From Pseudomonas aylmerensis (GTDB taxonomy: Bacteria > Pseudomonadota > Gammaproteobacteria > Pseudomonadales > Pseudomonadaceae): a DNA stretch of 64,000 nucleotides. Position 1 is the stretch's first letter, and each line of letters opens with the position of its first letter. A model generated the notes under the pieces. The model worked only from the letters and a program-made list of their open reading frames with translations. It made no database searches and was not told the DNA's origin. Shown here in pieces: positions 45,448-55,271 of this stretch. The DNA is taken from the NCBI RefSeq assembly GCF_001702265.1, contig NZ_MAUE01000012.1, forward strand, positions 62,001 to 126,000. The letters are read 5' to 3'. The translations under genes and the position numbers were made by a program.

Positions 45448-46824
45448 ATGTCGGTACCCCCGCGTGCCGTTCAGCTTAACGAAGCGAACGCGTTCCTTAA
45501 GGATCATCCTGAGGTTCTGTACGTAGACCTTCTAATTGCGGATATGAATGGTGTGGTGCGCGGCAAGCGCATCGAACGCACCAGCCTCCACAAGGTTTAC
45601 GAGAAGGGCATTAACCTGCCTGCCTCTTTATTTGCCCTGGATATCAACGGCTCTACGGTGGAAAGCACCGGCCTGGGCCTGGACATCGGTGATGCTGACC
45701 GAATCTGTTATCCGATCCCCGACACCCTGTGCAATGAACCCTGGCAAAAGCGCCCTACCGCGCAACTGCTGATGACCATGCACGAACTTGAAGGTGAACC
45801 TTTCTTCGCCGATCCGCGCGAAGTGCTCCGCCAAGTTGTAAGCAAATTTGACGACCTCGGTCTGACCATCTGCGCCGCCTTCGAACTCGAGTTCTACCTG
45901 ATCGACCAGGAGAACGTGAACGGCCGCCCACAACCGCCCCGCTCGCCGATCTCCGGCAAACGCCCGCACTCGACACAGGTCTACCTGATCGACGACCTCG
46001 ACGAATACGTCGACTGCCTCCAGGACATCCTGGAAGGTGCAAAAGAGCAAGGCATCCCGGCCGACGCCATCGTCAAGGAAAGTGCCCCGGCACAGTTCGA
46101 AGTGAACCTGCACCACGTGGCCGACCCGATCAAGGCCTGCGACTACGCGGTACTGCTCAAGCGCCTGATCAAGAACATCGCCTACGACCATGAGATGGAC
46201 ACCACCTTCATGGCCAAGCCTTACCCAGGCCAGGCAGGTAACGGTTTGCACGTACACATTTCGATCCTGGACAAGGACGGCAAGAATATCTTTGCCAGCG
46301 AGGATCCCGAGCAGAACGCCGCATTGCGTCACGCGATCGGCGGTGTGCTCGAGACCCTGCCCGCCCAAATGGCGTTCCTGTGCCCCAACGTCAACTCCTA
46401 CCGTCGTTTCGGCGCACAGTTCTACGTGCCGAACTCGCCGTGCTGGGGCCTGGATAACCGCACCGTGGCGATTCGCGTACCGACCGGCTCGTCCGACGCC
46501 GTACGTATCGAGCACCGCGTGGCCGGCGCCGACGCCAACCCTTACCTGCTGATGGCTTCGGTCCTGGCAGGCGTGCACCACGGTCTGACCAACAAGATCG
46601 AACCTGGCGCACCGGTGGAAGGCAACAGCTACGAGCAGAACGAACAAAGCCTGCCGAACAACCTGCGTGATGCATTGCGTGAGTTGGACGACAGCGAGGT
46701 GATGGCCAAGTACATCGATCCTAAATACATCGATATCTTCGTCGCCTGTAAGGAAAGTGAGCTGGAAGAGTTCGAACACTCCATCTCCGACCTTGAGTAC
46801 AACTGGTACCTGCATACCGTCTGA
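45448..46824 (+). CDS. spuI: Glutamine-synthetase-family protein SpuI
   Basis: Second gamma-glutamylpolyamine-synthetase-type protein of 458 residues. Conserved elements are AAFELEFYLID, GNGLHVHISIL, RIEHRVAGADANPYL and a normal C-terminus. It shares architecture with SpuB but is clearly diverged. In PAO1 spuI lies beside spuABCDEFGH, and the two synthetases together give the gamma-glutamyl route for several amines. Here it is divergently transcribed from spuB, and no spuA-type amidohydrolase is present between them. Confidence 0.9.
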   Translation: MSVPPRAVQLNEANAFLKDHPEVLYVDLLIADMNGVVRGKRIERTSLHKVYEKGINLPASLFALDINGSTVESTGLGLDIGDADRICYPIPDTLCNEPWQKRPTAQLLMTMHELEGEPFFADPREVLRQVVSKFDDLGLTICAAFELEFYLIDQENVNGRPQPPRSPISGKRPHSTQVYLIDDLDEYVDCLQDILEGAKEQGIPADAIVKESAPAQFEVNLHHVADPIKACDYAVLLKRLIKNIAYDHEMDTTFMAKPYPGQAGNGLHVHISILDKDGKNIFASEDPEQNAALRHAIGGVLETLPAQMAFLCPNVNSYRRFGAQFYVPNSPCWGLDNRTVAIRVPTGSSDAVRIEHRVAGADANPYLLMASVLAGVHHGLTNKIEPGAPVEGNSYEQNEQSLPNNLRDALRELDDSEVMAKYIDPKYIDIFVACKESELEEFEHSISDLEYNWYLHTV

Positions 46825-46828
46825 CGGT

Positions 46829-46962
46829 TGTGGTGAGCAGGCTTGTCCTGCGTTGGGCTGTGAAGCGGTCCTGGAGTGGGCAACTTGGTGTACCTGGTGC
46901 ATCGGGTTCTGCTTGAAGGGGGCTGCTTCGCAGCCCAACGCAGGGCAAGCCTGCTCGCCACA
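46829..46962. repeat. Long inverted repeat, 134 bp (large REP-related family)
   Basis: TGTGGTGAGCAGGCTTGTCC with GCGTTGGGCTG at the left, and complementary CAGCCCAACGC and GGGCAAGCCTGCTCGCCACA at the right. It begins four bases after the spuI stop. It has the same plan and length (within one base) as the element at 36287 despite a different middle. Confidence 0.83.
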
Positions 46963-46969
46963 CTGGGTG

Positions 46970-47051
46970 TGCCTGTCTGCTTGGTTGTCTGTCTGCTTGG
47001 TCTGCCCTGTCTGCTTGGTGCCTGTTCGCTTGGTATGCCTGTCTGCTTGGT
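46970..47051. repeat. Five-copy degenerate 16-bp tandem repeat
   Basis: Consensus TGCCTGTCTGCTTGGT. Units run 46970-46985, 46986-47001, 47002-47019, 47020-47034 and 47035-47051, of 16, 16, 18, 15 and 17 bases. No inverted symmetry, no spacers and no nearby cas genes. It lies between the 134-bp element and the TetR gene in a gap (46963-47175) that is otherwise featureless. Confidence 0.85.
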
Positions 47052-47175
47052 TGCTGGCTACCTGGATGACTGCATGCCACAACAGGCTCACTTGCCACAC
47101 CTACACAGTCGCCTCACAGGTATGGATCATCCTTAAGCTCTGCGTACAATGCGCTCTGCCTTGTAGGAGACATCC

Positions 47176-47805
47176 ATGACCACCCGCCCCGCCACCCCTC
47201 GCAAACCCCGCGCCCGCAGCCAGGCACGGATCGACGCGATTCTCGATGCCGCCCGCACCCTGCTGGCCGCCGAAGGCGTGGCGAGTCTGTCGATCTACAG
47301 CGTGGCCGAGCGTGCGCAGATTCCACCGTCGTCGGTGTATCACTTTTTTGCGAGTGTGCCGGCGCTGCTCGAGGCGCTCACGGCAGACGTGCACGCAGCC
47401 TTCCGGGCGGCCATCCAGGCGCCCATCGAGCATGAGTCACTCCAGCACTGGCGTGACCTGTCCTGCATCGTCGAGCAACGCATGCTCACCATCTACAGCA
47501 ACGACGCGGCAGCACGTCAGCTGATCCTCGCCCAGCACGGGTTGACCGAAGTGACCCAGGCGGACCGCCAGCATGATCTGGAGTTGGGGGATTTGATGCT
47601 CGAAGTATTCAATCGCCACTTCGAGGTGCCGACACTGCCCACGGACGTGGATGTGTTTGCCCTGGCGCTGGAGCTGAGCGACCGCGTGTACGCACGTTCG
47701 GTGCATCAGCATGGGCAGATCACTACGCGCATGGCCGAGGAAGGCATGCGGGTGTTCGATGCCTATGTGGGCCTTTACCTGCCGCCCTACCTGCCCAAAC
47801 GATAA
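47176..47805 (+). CDS. TetR-family transcriptional regulator
   Basis: Regulator of 209 residues with an N-terminal helix-turn-helix (ARIDAILDAARTLLAAEG through VASLSIYSVAERAQIPPSSVYHFF) and an all-helical ligand domain. TAGGAGACATCC before the ATG is a good ribosome site. It converges on ssuF. The ligand and targets are unknown; the flanking sulfonate genes or a gene outside this window are candidates, but its orientation does not single out either. Confidence 0.85.
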   Translation: MTTRPATPRKPRARSQARIDAILDAARTLLAAEGVASLSIYSVAERAQIPPSSVYHFFASVPALLEALTADVHAAFRAAIQAPIEHESLQHWRDLSCIVEQRMLTIYSNDAAARQLILAQHGLTEVTQADRQHDLELGDLMLEVFNRHFEVPTLPTDVDVFALALELSDRVYARSVHQHGQITTRMAEEGMRVFDAYVGLYLPPYLPKR

Positions 47806-47819
47806 GTATTGCGTTGGCG

Positions 47820-47925
47820 GGGCCGGCCTTTTCGCCAGCAAACCCGCTCCCGCATTGCCCGCATTCCTAGGTTGGAATGCCGTTAAATGTGGGAGCTGGC
47901 TTGCCTGCGATAGCGATTTCGAGGG
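47820..47925. repeat. Two REP half-arms
   Basis: A degenerate GGCCGGCCTTTTCGCCAGCA tract (47820-47850) and a separate AATGTGGGAGCTGGCTTGCC arm (47886-47917) lie in the TetR/ssuF convergent gap. Neither has a close partner, so this looks like decayed remains of two pairs. Confidence 0.55.
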
Positions 47926-47931
47926 CGCCAA

Positions 47932-48147
47932 TCACAACTTGGCGATCGACACCTCGGTGGATTTCACGAAGGCAATCACTTCGCTGCCGATCACCAGCTC
48001 CAGCTCTTTGACCGAGCGCGTGGTGATCACCGAAGTGACGATGCCGGAGGCGGTCTGTACGTCGATTTCCGACAGCACGTCGCCTTCGACGATTTCCTTG
48101 ATGGTGCCTTTGAATTGGTTACGTACGTTGATGGCTTTAATAGTCAT
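47932..48147 (-). CDS. ssuF: Mop/TOBE molybdopterin-binding-like protein SsuF
   Basis: Single TOBE (Mop) domain protein of 71 residues, starting MTIKAINVRNQFKGTIKEI and containing GIVTSVITTRSVKELELVIG. Mop-domain proteins bind oxyanions such as molybdate. In P. putida the last gene of ssuEADCBF encodes such a protein and affects use of some sulfur compounds; the position after ssuB fits this. A 105-bp repeat-bearing gap separates it from ssuB, so co-transcription is likely but not certain. Confidence 0.85.
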   Translation of the reverse strand: MTIKAINVRNQFKGTIKEIVEGDVLSEIDVQTASGIVTSVITTRSVKELELVIGSEVIAFVKSTEVSIAKL

Positions 48148-48167
48148 GCGATTTCTCCTGGGGTCGA

Positions 48168-48250
48168 AATAGCTGCAAGTTGTTAGCTACCAGCTGCAAG
48201 TCAAAGCACTTTGCTTTCCCTTGCAGCGTGAAGCTGAAAGCTTGCCGCTG
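48168..48250. repeat. AGCTGCAAG-type dispersed repeat
   Basis: AGCTGCAAG occurs near 48170 and 48200 with the related CTTGCAGC and GAAGCTGAAAGCTTGCCGCT nearby. This purine-leaning motif is a different family from the REP elements and ends three bases before the ssuB stop. Confidence 0.5.
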
Positions 48251-48252
48251 CT

Positions 48253-49059
48253 TTATTGCGCCCAACGCAGTTGCGTAGGCAGCGGTGAAACAGGTTCGGG
48301 TTCCGGCGGCGTGCCGGGCAACGACAACACACGGTTCAATACTTCGGCTTCCAGCGCGGCCAGGCGATGTGAGCCCCGCACCCGTGGGCGCGGCAGGTCC
48401 ACGATCAGGTCGAGACCGATTTCACCGTCTTCGATCAGGATTACCCGGTCGGCAATCGCCACGGCTTCGCTGACATCGTGGGTCACCAGCAACACGGTGA
48501 AACCGTGCTTTTGCCAGAGGTTCTCGATCAGTTGCTGCATCTCGATACGGGTCAGGGCATCCAGCGCGCCCAGCGGCTCATCCAGCAGCAACAGGCGCGG
48601 TTGATGGATCAGCGCACGGGCCAGGGCCACGCGTTGCTTCTGGCCACCGGACAAGGCCGCTGGCCATTCATTGGCACGTTCCGCCAAGCCCACCGCTTCC
48701 AGGGCTTCCAGCGCCTTGGGACGCCAGTTGCCCTTGAGGCCCAGGCCAACGTTGTCGATGATCTTTTTCCACGGCAGCAGGCGCGCTTCCTGGAACATCA
48801 ACCGCGTGTCCTCAATTGCCTCGCTCAGCGGCGCGGAACCGGCCAGCAGCTCGCCACCGCTGGCTTTGTCCAGGCCGGCAAGCAAGCGCAGCAAAGTACT
48901 TTTACCGCAGCCGCTGCGGCCGACCACGGCCACGAACTGGCCGGCCGGAATGTGCAGGTCGATGTCCTTGAGCACTTCCCGCGCACCAAAGGCCTTGCGC
49001 AATTTGCGCACCGCCAGCGGGATACCCTTCAACAGGCGTGGAGGTTGTTGAGCGGTCAT
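48253..49059 (-). CDS. ssuB: Aliphatic sulfonate ABC transporter ATP-binding protein
   Basis: ATPase of 268 residues. Walker A is GRSGCGKST, signature LSGGQKQR, Walker [13 protein letters not shown] and the His switch LVTHDVSEA. The short form and the linkage to SsuC, SsuD and SsuA identify the sulfonate importer. ATG 49059 overlaps the ssuC stop by four bases. Confidence 0.94.
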   Translation of the reverse strand: MTAQQPPRLLKGIPLAVRKLRKAFGAREVLKDIDLHIPAGQFVAVVGRSGCGKSTLLRLLAGLDKASGGELLAGSAPLSEAIEDTRLMFQEARLLPWKKIIDNVGLGLKGNWRPKALEALEAVGLAERANEWPAALSGGQKQRVALARALIHQPRLLLLDEPLGALDALTRIEMQQLIENLWQKHGFTVLLVTHDVSEAVAIADRVILIEDGEIGLDLIVDLPRPRVRGSHRLAALEAEVLNRVLSLPGTPPEPEPVSPLPTQLRWAQ

Positions 49060-49844
49060 GCCGCACCTCCTTTATTCACTTGGTAAGCCGGGTGCCAGCG
49101 CAGCCACACACGCTCCAGGCCGCGGGCGGCCAGGTCGGCGAGCTTGCCGAGGATGGCGTACATGACAATGGCCAGGACCACCACGTCGGTTTGCAGGAAT
49201 TCGCGGGCATTCATCGCCAGATAACCGATGCCGGAGCTGGCCGAGATGGTTTCCGCCACGATCAGCGTCAGCCACATAAAGCCCAGTGCGAAACGCACAC
49301 CCACCAGGATCGAAGGCAACGCGCCCGGCAGGATCACTTGACGGAACAGGCTGAAGCCGGACAAACCATAGCTGCGCGACATTTCCACCAGCGCCGGATC
49401 GACGTTGCGGATGCCGTGATAAGTGTTCAGGTAGATCGGGAACAGCGTGCCGAGGGCGACCAGGAAAATCTTCGCGGTTTCGTCGATGCCGAACCACAGG
49501 ATCACCAGCGGGATCAGCGCCAGGTGCGGCACGTTGCGGATCATCTGCACCGAGCTGTCCAGCAGGCGTTCGCCCCACGTCGACAGGCCAGTGATAAAGC
49601 CCAGGGCCAGGCCGATACTGCCGCCGATCACGAAGCCGAGGCCAGCGCGCCAGCCACTGATGGCCAGGTGCGTCCAGATTTCGCCGCTGCGGACCAGGTT
49701 GATCCCGGCCTCAATCACCGCGCTCGGCGCCGGCAGAATGCGCGTCGACAACCAGCCCGCCGACACCGACAACTGCCACACCGCCAGCAAAAGAATCGGT
49801 AGCACCCACGGTGCCACGCGATGGCTCAATTTTTCAAAGTTCAT
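49056..49844 (-). CDS. ssuC: Aliphatic sulfonate ABC transporter permease
   Basis: BinPDT inner-membrane permease of 262 residues with about six helices. The EAA loop is seen in [22 protein letters not shown]. It lies between ssuD (10-base gap) and ssuB (four-base overlap) in the ssuEADCBF order. Confidence 0.94.
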   Translation of the reverse strand: MNFEKLSHRVAPWVLPILLLAVWQLSVSAGWLSTRILPAPSAVIEAGINLVRSGEIWTHLAISGWRAGLGFVIGGSIGLALGFITGLSTWGERLLDSSVQMIRNVPHLALIPLVILWFGIDETAKIFLVALGTLFPIYLNTYHGIRNVDPALVEMSRSYGLSGFSLFRQVILPGALPSILVGVRFALGFMWLTLIVAETISASSGIGYLAMNAREFLQTDVVVLAIVMYAILGKLADLAARGLERVWLRWHPAYQVNKGGAA

Positions 49845-49853
49845 GGCGGCGCC

Positions 49854-51002
49854 TCAACTCTGTGACGCAGCTTTGGGAAGGATATCGTTGGCGACCATCT
49901 CGCCAAACGGGCTGACGTAACCGGCGCTTTTCGGCAGCTCGGGACGTTCGATATCCAGGTGGGGAAACAGCAGTTCCGCGACGCGATACGACTCTTCCAG
50001 GTGTGGGTAACCGGAGAAGATAAAGGTGTCGATGCCCAGTGCGGCGTATTCCTTCACGCGTTCCGCCACGGTGGGGCCATCGCCCACCAGCGCGGTGCCC
50101 GCACCGCCACGTACCAGGCCGACGCCAGCCCACAGGTTGGGGCTGACTTCCAGGTTGTCGCGGTTGCCGCCATGCAAGGCAGCCATGCGTTGCTGGCCGA
50201 CGGAATCGAAGCGCGCCAGGGAGGCCTGGGCACGGGCGATGGTGTCGTCGTCCAGGTGGGAGATCAGTTTGTCGGCGGCTTTCCACGCCTCTTCGTTGGT
50301 TTCACGCACGATCACATGCAGGCGAATACCGAAGCGCACGGTGCGCCCCAGTTTCGCGGCCTTGGCCCGCACCTGCGCGATTTTTTCCGCGACAGCCGCC
50401 GGCGGCTCGCCCCAGGTCAGCACCATTTCCACTTGTTCGGCTGCCAGGTCCTGGGCCGCTTCGGAGGAGCCGCCGAAGTACAGTGGCGGACGCGGCTGCT
50501 GGATCGGCGGGTAGAGCAATTTCGCGCCTTTGACACTGATGTGCTCGCCGTCGTAATCGACGGTTTCGCCTTCCAGCACACGCCGCCAGATCCGCGTGAA
50601 TTCTACCGAGGCCTGGTAGCGCTCTTCATGGCTCAAGAACAAACCGTCGCCGGCCAACTCTTCCGGATCACCGCCCGTCACCAGGTTGAACAGTGCACGG
50701 CCACCGGACAGGCGATCCAGGGTCGCGGCCTGGCGCGCGGCCACCGTCGGGGAAATGATCCCGGGGCGCAGTGCGACAAGGAATTTCAAACGCTGGGTCA
50801 CCGGAATCAGCGAAGCCGCCACCAGCCACGAATCTTCGCAGGAGCGACCGGTTGGGATCAGCACCCCACCGAACCCGAGGCGGTCCGCCGCCTGGGCCAC
50901 TTGCTGCAGATAACCGTGATCAACGGCGCGAGCGCCTTCGGCGGTGCCAAGGTAATGGCCGTCGCCGTGGGTAGGCAGGAACCAGAAAATATTGAGGCTC
51001 AT
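49854..51002 (-). CDS. ssuD: FMNH2-dependent alkanesulfonate monooxygenase
   Basis: Two-component flavin-dependent enzyme of 382 residues that cleaves alkanesulfonates to aldehyde and sulfite. It has the bacterial luciferase-like TIM barrel: [17 protein letters not shown]-terminus, [21 protein letters not shown], and [20 protein letters not shown] near the end. Reduced FMN comes from SsuE, encoded upstream in the operon. Full family length. Confidence 0.96.
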   Translation of the reverse strand: MSLNIFWFLPTHGDGHYLGTAEGARAVDHGYLQQVAQAADRLGFGGVLIPTGRSCEDSWLVAASLIPVTQRLKFLVALRPGIISPTVAARQAATLDRLSGGRALFNLVTGGDPEELAGDGLFLSHEERYQASVEFTRIWRRVLEGETVDYDGEHISVKGAKLLYPPIQQPRPPLYFGGSSEAAQDLAAEQVEMVLTWGEPPAAVAEKIAQVRAKAAKLGRTVRFGIRLHVIVRETNEEAWKAADKLISHLDDDTIARAQASLARFDSVGQQRMAALHGGNRDNLEVSPNLWAGVGLVRGGAGTALVGDGPTVAERVKEYAALGIDTFIFSGYPHLEESYRVAELLFPHLDIERPELPKSAGYVSPFGEMVANDILPKAASQS

Positions 51003-51027
51003 GGAGTTGTCTCCTGAAGAAGTCGGA

Positions 51028-51996
51028 TTACGGCGCTTTGGCCACAGCGGCAGGTGGCGTCCAGATCACGTCCTTGATGTTCAAGGGTTTGGGGATCAAT
51101 TTGAGTTGGTAGAACCTGTCGGCGATTTTCTGTTGGGCCGCCACCACTTCCGGCGTCAGGAAATGCGCACCGTAGCCTTGGCGTTTCACCGAGGTCAGGG
51201 TGATGTCAGCCGGCAGGCCGAGCAGCGGCGCCACTTGTTCAGTGACTTCCTGCGGGTTGGCCTTGGACCATTCGCCCACGGCGCGCACTTCTTCAATCAG
51301 CGCCTTGACCACTTCAGGGTGTTTTTCGGCGTAGGGCTTGGTTGCCAGGTAGAACTGATGGTTGTCGGCGATGCCGGTACCGTCACGCAGGGTGCGCGCT
51401 TGCAGCTGTTTCTCGGCGGCCGCCTGGTAGGGGTCCCAGATCACCCACGCATCGACACTGCCACGCTCGAACGCGGCACGCGCATCGGCGGGCGGCAGGA
51501 AGACGGTCTGCACGTCGGTGTATTTGAGGCCGGCATCTTCCAGCGCACGCACCAGCAGGTAGTGCACGTTGGAGCCTTTGTTCAGCACGATTTTCTTGCC
51601 CTTGAGCTCGGCCACCGATTTGATCGTCGAATCTTTCGGCACCAGGATCGCTTCACTGGTCGGCGCTGGAGGCTCATAGGCCACGTAGACCAGATCGGCA
51701 CCGGCCGCCTGGGCGAATACCGGCGGGGTTTCGCCCGTGACGCCAAAGTCGATCGAGCCGACGTTCAGGCCTTCGAGCAATTGCGGGCCGCCGGGAAACT
51801 CGGTCCACTGCACCTGCACGCCCTCGGCGGCCAGGCGTTTTTCCAGGGTGCCCTTGGCCTTGAGCAGCACCAGGGTGCCGTATTTCTGGTAACCGATACG
51901 CAAGGTTTCGGCAGCCTGGGCTTGAACCATGGCGCCGAAGGACACAGCCGCAGCAAACAGTGCGACCAGACCACGACGCAAGATGACAGTGCGCAT
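51028..51996 (-). CDS. ssuA: Aliphatic sulfonate ABC transporter substrate-binding protein
   Basis: Periplasmic binding protein of 322 residues with a signal peptide ([18 protein letters not shown]). The mature part starts [18 protein letters not shown], as in SsuA, with [21 protein letters not shown] the typical ligand segment. It is second in the operon after ssuE (97-base gap). Confidence 0.94.
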   Translation of the reverse strand: MRTVILRRGLVALFAAAVSFGAMVQAQAAETLRIGYQKYGTLVLLKAKGTLEKRLAAEGVQVQWTEFPGGPQLLEGLNVGSIDFGVTGETPPVFAQAAGADLVYVAYEPPAPTSEAILVPKDSTIKSVAELKGKKIVLNKGSNVHYLLVRALEDAGLKYTDVQTVFLPPADARAAFERGSVDAWVIWDPYQAAAEKQLQARTLRDGTGIADNHQFYLATKPYAEKHPEVVKALIEEVRAVGEWSKANPQEVTEQVAPLLGLPADITLTSVKRQGYGAHFLTPEVVAAQQKIADRFYQLKLIPKPLNIKDVIWTPPAAVAKAP

Positions 51997-52093
51997 GGCG
52001 CTCTCTCCAAATAGTGCGATTAGGGGGTTGGCTGCACCTGCTTGGCCGTTGGCGGCTGAGTAAGGTGAGTACTTCTAAATGGCTGGCTGAGGC

Positions 52094-52687
52094 TCAGATG
52101 CTCCAGCGAGCACTCAACAAACGTTCATTCAACACATGGGGGTCAAGCGGTTTCGGGCGACGGGCCATGGCGCCGTACAGCGTCTCCAGGGCCTCGTGCA
52201 AACGGTGTTCGAGCACAGGCACCAGTTGCGCCTGGGCACTGCCTTCGCCATAGGCGATCTGGCTGTCTTCGGCAAAGATGCCGTGAAGCAATTCCTGCGC
52301 CTTGAGGGCCGACAAAACCGGCTTCAAGGCGTAATCCACCGCCAGCATGTGGGCGATGCTGCCGCCGGTAGCCATCGGCAACACAATCTTGTGAGCCAGG
52401 GCGCGTTCGGGCAGCAGGTCGAGCACGGTCTTCAGCGCGCCCGAGAACGACGCCTTGTACACCGGCGTGGCGATCACCAGGCCATCGGCGTTGGCCACCT
52501 GCTGCAACAGGTCAATGACCTTGGGACTGTCGAAGCGCGCGTGCAGCAAGTCTTCAGCCGGGAAGTCCCGTATCTGGTAACTCACCACTTCCACCCCTTT
52601 GTCTTGCAACCACTGACGGGTTTTATCCAGCAAGACCCCGGAGCGGGAACGCTGGCTGGGACTGCCTCCAAGTGTTACGACCAACAT
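52094..52687 (-). CDS. ssuE: NAD(P)H-dependent FMN reductase SsuE
   Basis: Flavodoxin-fold reductase of 197 residues supplying reduced FMN to SsuD. The N-terminus [20 protein letters not shown] carries the flavin-phosphate loop, and [21 protein letters not shown] is the conserved FMN-binding segment. It is the first gene of the ssu operon. The 290 bases upstream are AT-rich and should contain the promoter; CysB or sulfate-starvation control is expected but no site was read. Confidence 0.95.
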   Translation of the reverse strand: MLVVTLGGSPSQRSRSGVLLDKTRQWLQDKGVEVVSYQIRDFPAEDLLHARFDSPKVIDLLQQVANADGLVIATPVYKASFSGALKTVLDLLPERALAHKIVLPMATGGSIAHMLAVDYALKPVLSALKAQELLHGIFAEDSQIAYGEGSAQAQLVPVLEHRLHEALETLYGAMARRPKPLDPHVLNERLLSARWSI

Positions 52688-52839
52688 GCAGGAATTCCTT
52701 GAGCAGGTGTCGGCGGTTCGCTGTGTGACGATGGCGCCAAGATGGAACAGACCTTATCAGCAGATTTATATATCTTTAAATCTTATTTTTTCATGTGTTT
52801 ATTCTTTAAATGCATATGAGAGCTATCAAATCCCAGGCG

Positions 52840-52864
52840 AAAAAAAAGGCCGTCGAAACGGCCT
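52840..52864 (-). terminator. Intrinsic terminator for lsfA
   Basis: AGGCCGT, loop CGAA, ACGGCCT with a run of eight A on the plus strand at 52840-52847, giving a U-tract on a minus-strand message. It lies 115 bases after the lsfA stop and separates lsfA from ssuE. Confidence 0.9.
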
Positions 52865-52899
52865 GAAAACCCTTGCTATGTGAGTCGTCGGAACTATCG

Positions 52900-52968
52900 C
52901 TATCGCCGGCAAGCCAGCTCCTACAAATGGAATGCGATCACCTGCAGGAACCGGCTCGCCGGCGATGG
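52900..52968. repeat. REP-type inverted repeat (tail-out pair)
   Basis: CTATCGCCGGCAAGCCAGCT at the left and CCGGCTCGCCGGCGATGG at the right; the TATCGCC ends are outward. It lies between lsfA and its terminator. Confidence 0.7.
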
Positions 52969-52979
52969 CGGGATCAGCC

Positions 52980-53618
52980 TTAACGATTAGGCTGAGGGGT
53001 AAGGCGCAGATACGGCTTCACCGCCCGGTAACCCTTCGGAAAGCGCTTCTTGATTTCTTCCTCGTCCTTGAGCGAAGGCACGATCACCACTTCATCACCG
53101 TCCTGCCAGTTGGCGGGGGTGGCGACCTTGTGGTTGTCGGTCAGCTGCAACGAGTCGATGACCCGCAGGATTTCGTGGAAGTTGCGGCCGGTGCTGGCCG
53201 GGTAGGTGATGGTCAGGCGAATCTTTTTGTTCGGATCGATCACGAACAGGGAGCGCACGGTGAGGGTGTCACTGGCGTTCGGGTGGATCAGGTCATAAAG
53301 GTCCGACACCTTGCGATCGGCATCCGCCAGGATCGGGAAGTTGACGATGGTGTTCTGGGTTTCGTTGATGTCTTCGATCCACTTGTGGTGCGAGTCCACC
53401 GGGTCTACGGACAGCGCGATGGCCTTGACACCGCGCTTGGCGAACTCGTCCTTGAGCTTGGCAGTGAAGCCCAGCTCGGTGGTGCACACCGGGGTGAAGT
53501 CCGCCGGGTGGGAAAACAACACACCCCAGCTATCGCCCAGCCATTCGTGGAAACGAATCTTGCCGGCGCTGGAATCCTGTTCGAAGTCGGGGGCGATATC
53601 GCCCAGTCTTAGGCTCAT
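52980..53618 (-). CDS. lsfA: 1-Cys peroxiredoxin LsfA
   Basis: Peroxidase of 212 residues in the Prx6/1-Cys group. The peroxidatic Cys45 lies in HPADFTPVCTTELG, with Thr and Arg (SLFVIDPNKKIRLTITYPASTGR) of the active site also conserved. In P. putida and P. aeruginosa lsfA is induced by sulfate starvation and lies near ssu genes, as here. It likely protects against peroxide during sulfonate use, perhaps from monooxygenase by-products. Confidence 0.94.
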   Translation of the reverse strand: MSLRLGDIAPDFEQDSSAGKIRFHEWLGDSWGVLFSHPADFTPVCTTELGFTAKLKDEFAKRGVKAIALSVDPVDSHHKWIEDINETQNTIVNFPILADADRKVSDLYDLIHPNASDTLTVRSLFVIDPNKKIRLTITYPASTGRNFHEILRVIDSLQLTDNHKVATPANWQDGDEVVIVPSLKDEEEIKKRFPKGYRAVKPYLRLTPQPNR

Positions 53619-53854
53619 GGTGTGGCTCCTGGTGAGTGCTTATGGAGCCCACTGTGCATGGATTGACGATTATTTAAAAAGAATAAATATCGATTTATCT
53701 AGACGATAAAGGAATATTAAAAATCTGTTCATTGGACGCCGCAACGGGCGAGGAGCAACATCCGCTTCAAGGTTCGAGAAGGCCTTGAGACGCTGTAAAA
53801 AGAGGGGTTCAGGAAGGGCCTGCGGGGGTTTGGCCCGACTTGAAACGCAAGACA

Positions 53855-53881
53855 CCTTGCCCGGCGTAGCGCCGGGCAAGG
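53855..53881. terminator. Hairpin after the OprD-type porin gene
   Basis: CCTTGCCCGGCG, loop TAG, CGCCGGGCAAGG: a perfect 12-bp stem starting 29 bases after the porin stop codon. The U-tract is weak, so it may be a stabilising hairpin or a weak terminator for the minus-strand gene. Confidence 0.7.
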
Positions 53882-53909
53882 TTTACAGTCTTACTACAGC
53901 TTCACGCTA

Positions 53910-55271
53910 CTAGAACAGTGGCAGCGAGTAGCTGACGATCAGGCGGTTTTCGTCCTGGGAGCGGGTGCTCGCCAGGTCGGTACGCCACATAGCGTTTTTC
54001 CAGGCGAAGCCGAGGTTTTTCAACGGGCCTTCTGGAATCACGTAGGCAACGGTGATGTCGCGTTCCCACTCGGACTGGCCGGTGGTTTCAGCGCGGGCAG
54101 TAGTGTTGGCGATGGTGTCGATGTCGCTACCTTTAAGGTACACAACGCCCGCAGTCAGACCAGGTACGCCAACCTTGGCGAAGTCGTAGGCGTAACGAGC
54201 TTGCCAGGTACGCTCACCGGCACGTGCAAACTTCTGGATCTGCATATCGGTGGTGATATACGCCGACGAACCGTCACCCTGGTTCAACCAAGGGAAGTCG
54301 CTGCTGCCGTTGCTCACCTGATAGCCGCCACCAAAGGTGTGACCTGCCACGGTGTACAGGAAAAGGCCGCTGTACAGGTTGTTATCAACCTTGCCTTTAC
54401 CAGCACGGAAGCCGTTGTAGTTACCAGTGGTGTAATAAGCAGAATCGTGACCGTTTGCACCGTCATCAGAGCTATTGAAATAGCGCAAATCGGATTTCAG
54501 TACGCCTGGACCGATCGACCAGTTGTGAGTCAGACCGAGGAAGTGCTGCTTATAGAAATCTTCCAGGTTGCCGTAGTAGTACTGTGCAGTCAGGTCCTTG
54601 GTGAGTTTGTAATCACCACCAGCGTAGTAAAACTTGTTGCTGTCGCGGAAGGTAACGCCACGGGTATTAGCACCGGCAAGCGACAGACTTTCGTTGTTGG
54701 TGGAGTTACGACCCTTGGCCTTTTCGATCTGACCGGCAACCAGAGTCAAATCCTTGATGTCGTTGGTGGTGATCTGGCCACCTTGGAAGGTTTGCGGCAG
54801 CAGACGACCGTCGTTGGTCACGATCACTGGCAGCTTAGGCTGCAGGGTGCCCAGCTTCAGTTCGGTTTGGGAGATCTTGACCTTACCGGTTACGCCCAGG
54901 CTGGCGTAATCGTTGACGGCTTTGTTGCCATCGCTTGGGAACACGGTGCCGCCGGAAGCGGAGCCAGTGTAGTTACCGTGTTCTGCACGGCTGGAATCGA
55001 GGCGTACGCCATAAAGGCCGATCGCGTCAACACCGAACTGAACAGTACCTTGGGTGTAACCCGAGATGAAACGCAGGTCGAAGCCTTGGCCCCATTCGGC
55101 GTTTTTGCTCGCCGAGTTAGAGGTGCCACGGTGGCCATCACGGTTATCGGTGTTGATGTAGAAGTTACGCAGCCCCAGTGTTGCCTTGCTATCTTCGATG
55201 AAACCGGCGGAGTTTGCCTGTTGGGCAATCGCAGCTACAGCCACGGCCAACGCCAATGTTGACTTCTTCAT
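53910..55271 (-). CDS. OprD-family outer-membrane porin
   Basis: Substrate-selective porin of 453 residues. The signal peptide is MKKSTLALAVAVAAIAQQANS, followed by AGFIEDSKATLGLRNFYIN, the hallmark OprD start, and a C-terminal Phe (SYSLPLF) for outer-membrane insertion. Alternating beta-strand pattern throughout. Codon choice is slightly more AT-rich than neighbours, as is usual for abundant porins. Its substrate may be a sulfonate, given lsfA and ssu on one side and a TauA-like protein on the other; other OprD members carry amino acids or aromatic acids. Confidence 0.9.
   Translation of the reverse strand: MKKSTLALAVAVAAIAQQANSAGFIEDSKATLGLRNFYINTDNRDGHRGTSNSASKNAEWGQGFDLRFISGYTQGTVQFGVDAIGLYGVRLDSSRAEHGNYTGSASGGTVFPSDGNKAVNDYASLGVTGKVKISQTELKLGTLQPKLPVIVTNDGRLLPQTFQGGQITTNDIKDLTLVAGQIEKAKGRNSTNNESLSLAGANTRGVTFRDSNKFYYAGGDYKLTKDLTAQYYYGNLEDFYKQHFLGLTHNWSIGPGVLKSDLRYFNSSDDGANGHDSAYYTTGNYNGFRAGKGKVDNNLYSGLFLYTVAGHTFGGGYQVSNGSSDFPWLNQGDGSSAYITTDMQIQKFARAGERTWQARYAYDFAKVGVPGLTAGVVYLKGSDIDTIANTTARAETTGQSEWERDITVAYVIPEGPLKNLGFAWKNAMWRTDLASTRSQDENRLIVSYSLPLF

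Noticed and set aside
46970..47051. CRISPR-like array
   Set aside because: Units are directly adjacent with no unique spacers, are not palindromic and have no cas genes nearby.
45628..47100. Minus-strand frame of 490 codons containing repetitive residues
   Set aside because: Antisense to spuI, and its repeats only reflect the 16-bp tandem array and the palindrome.
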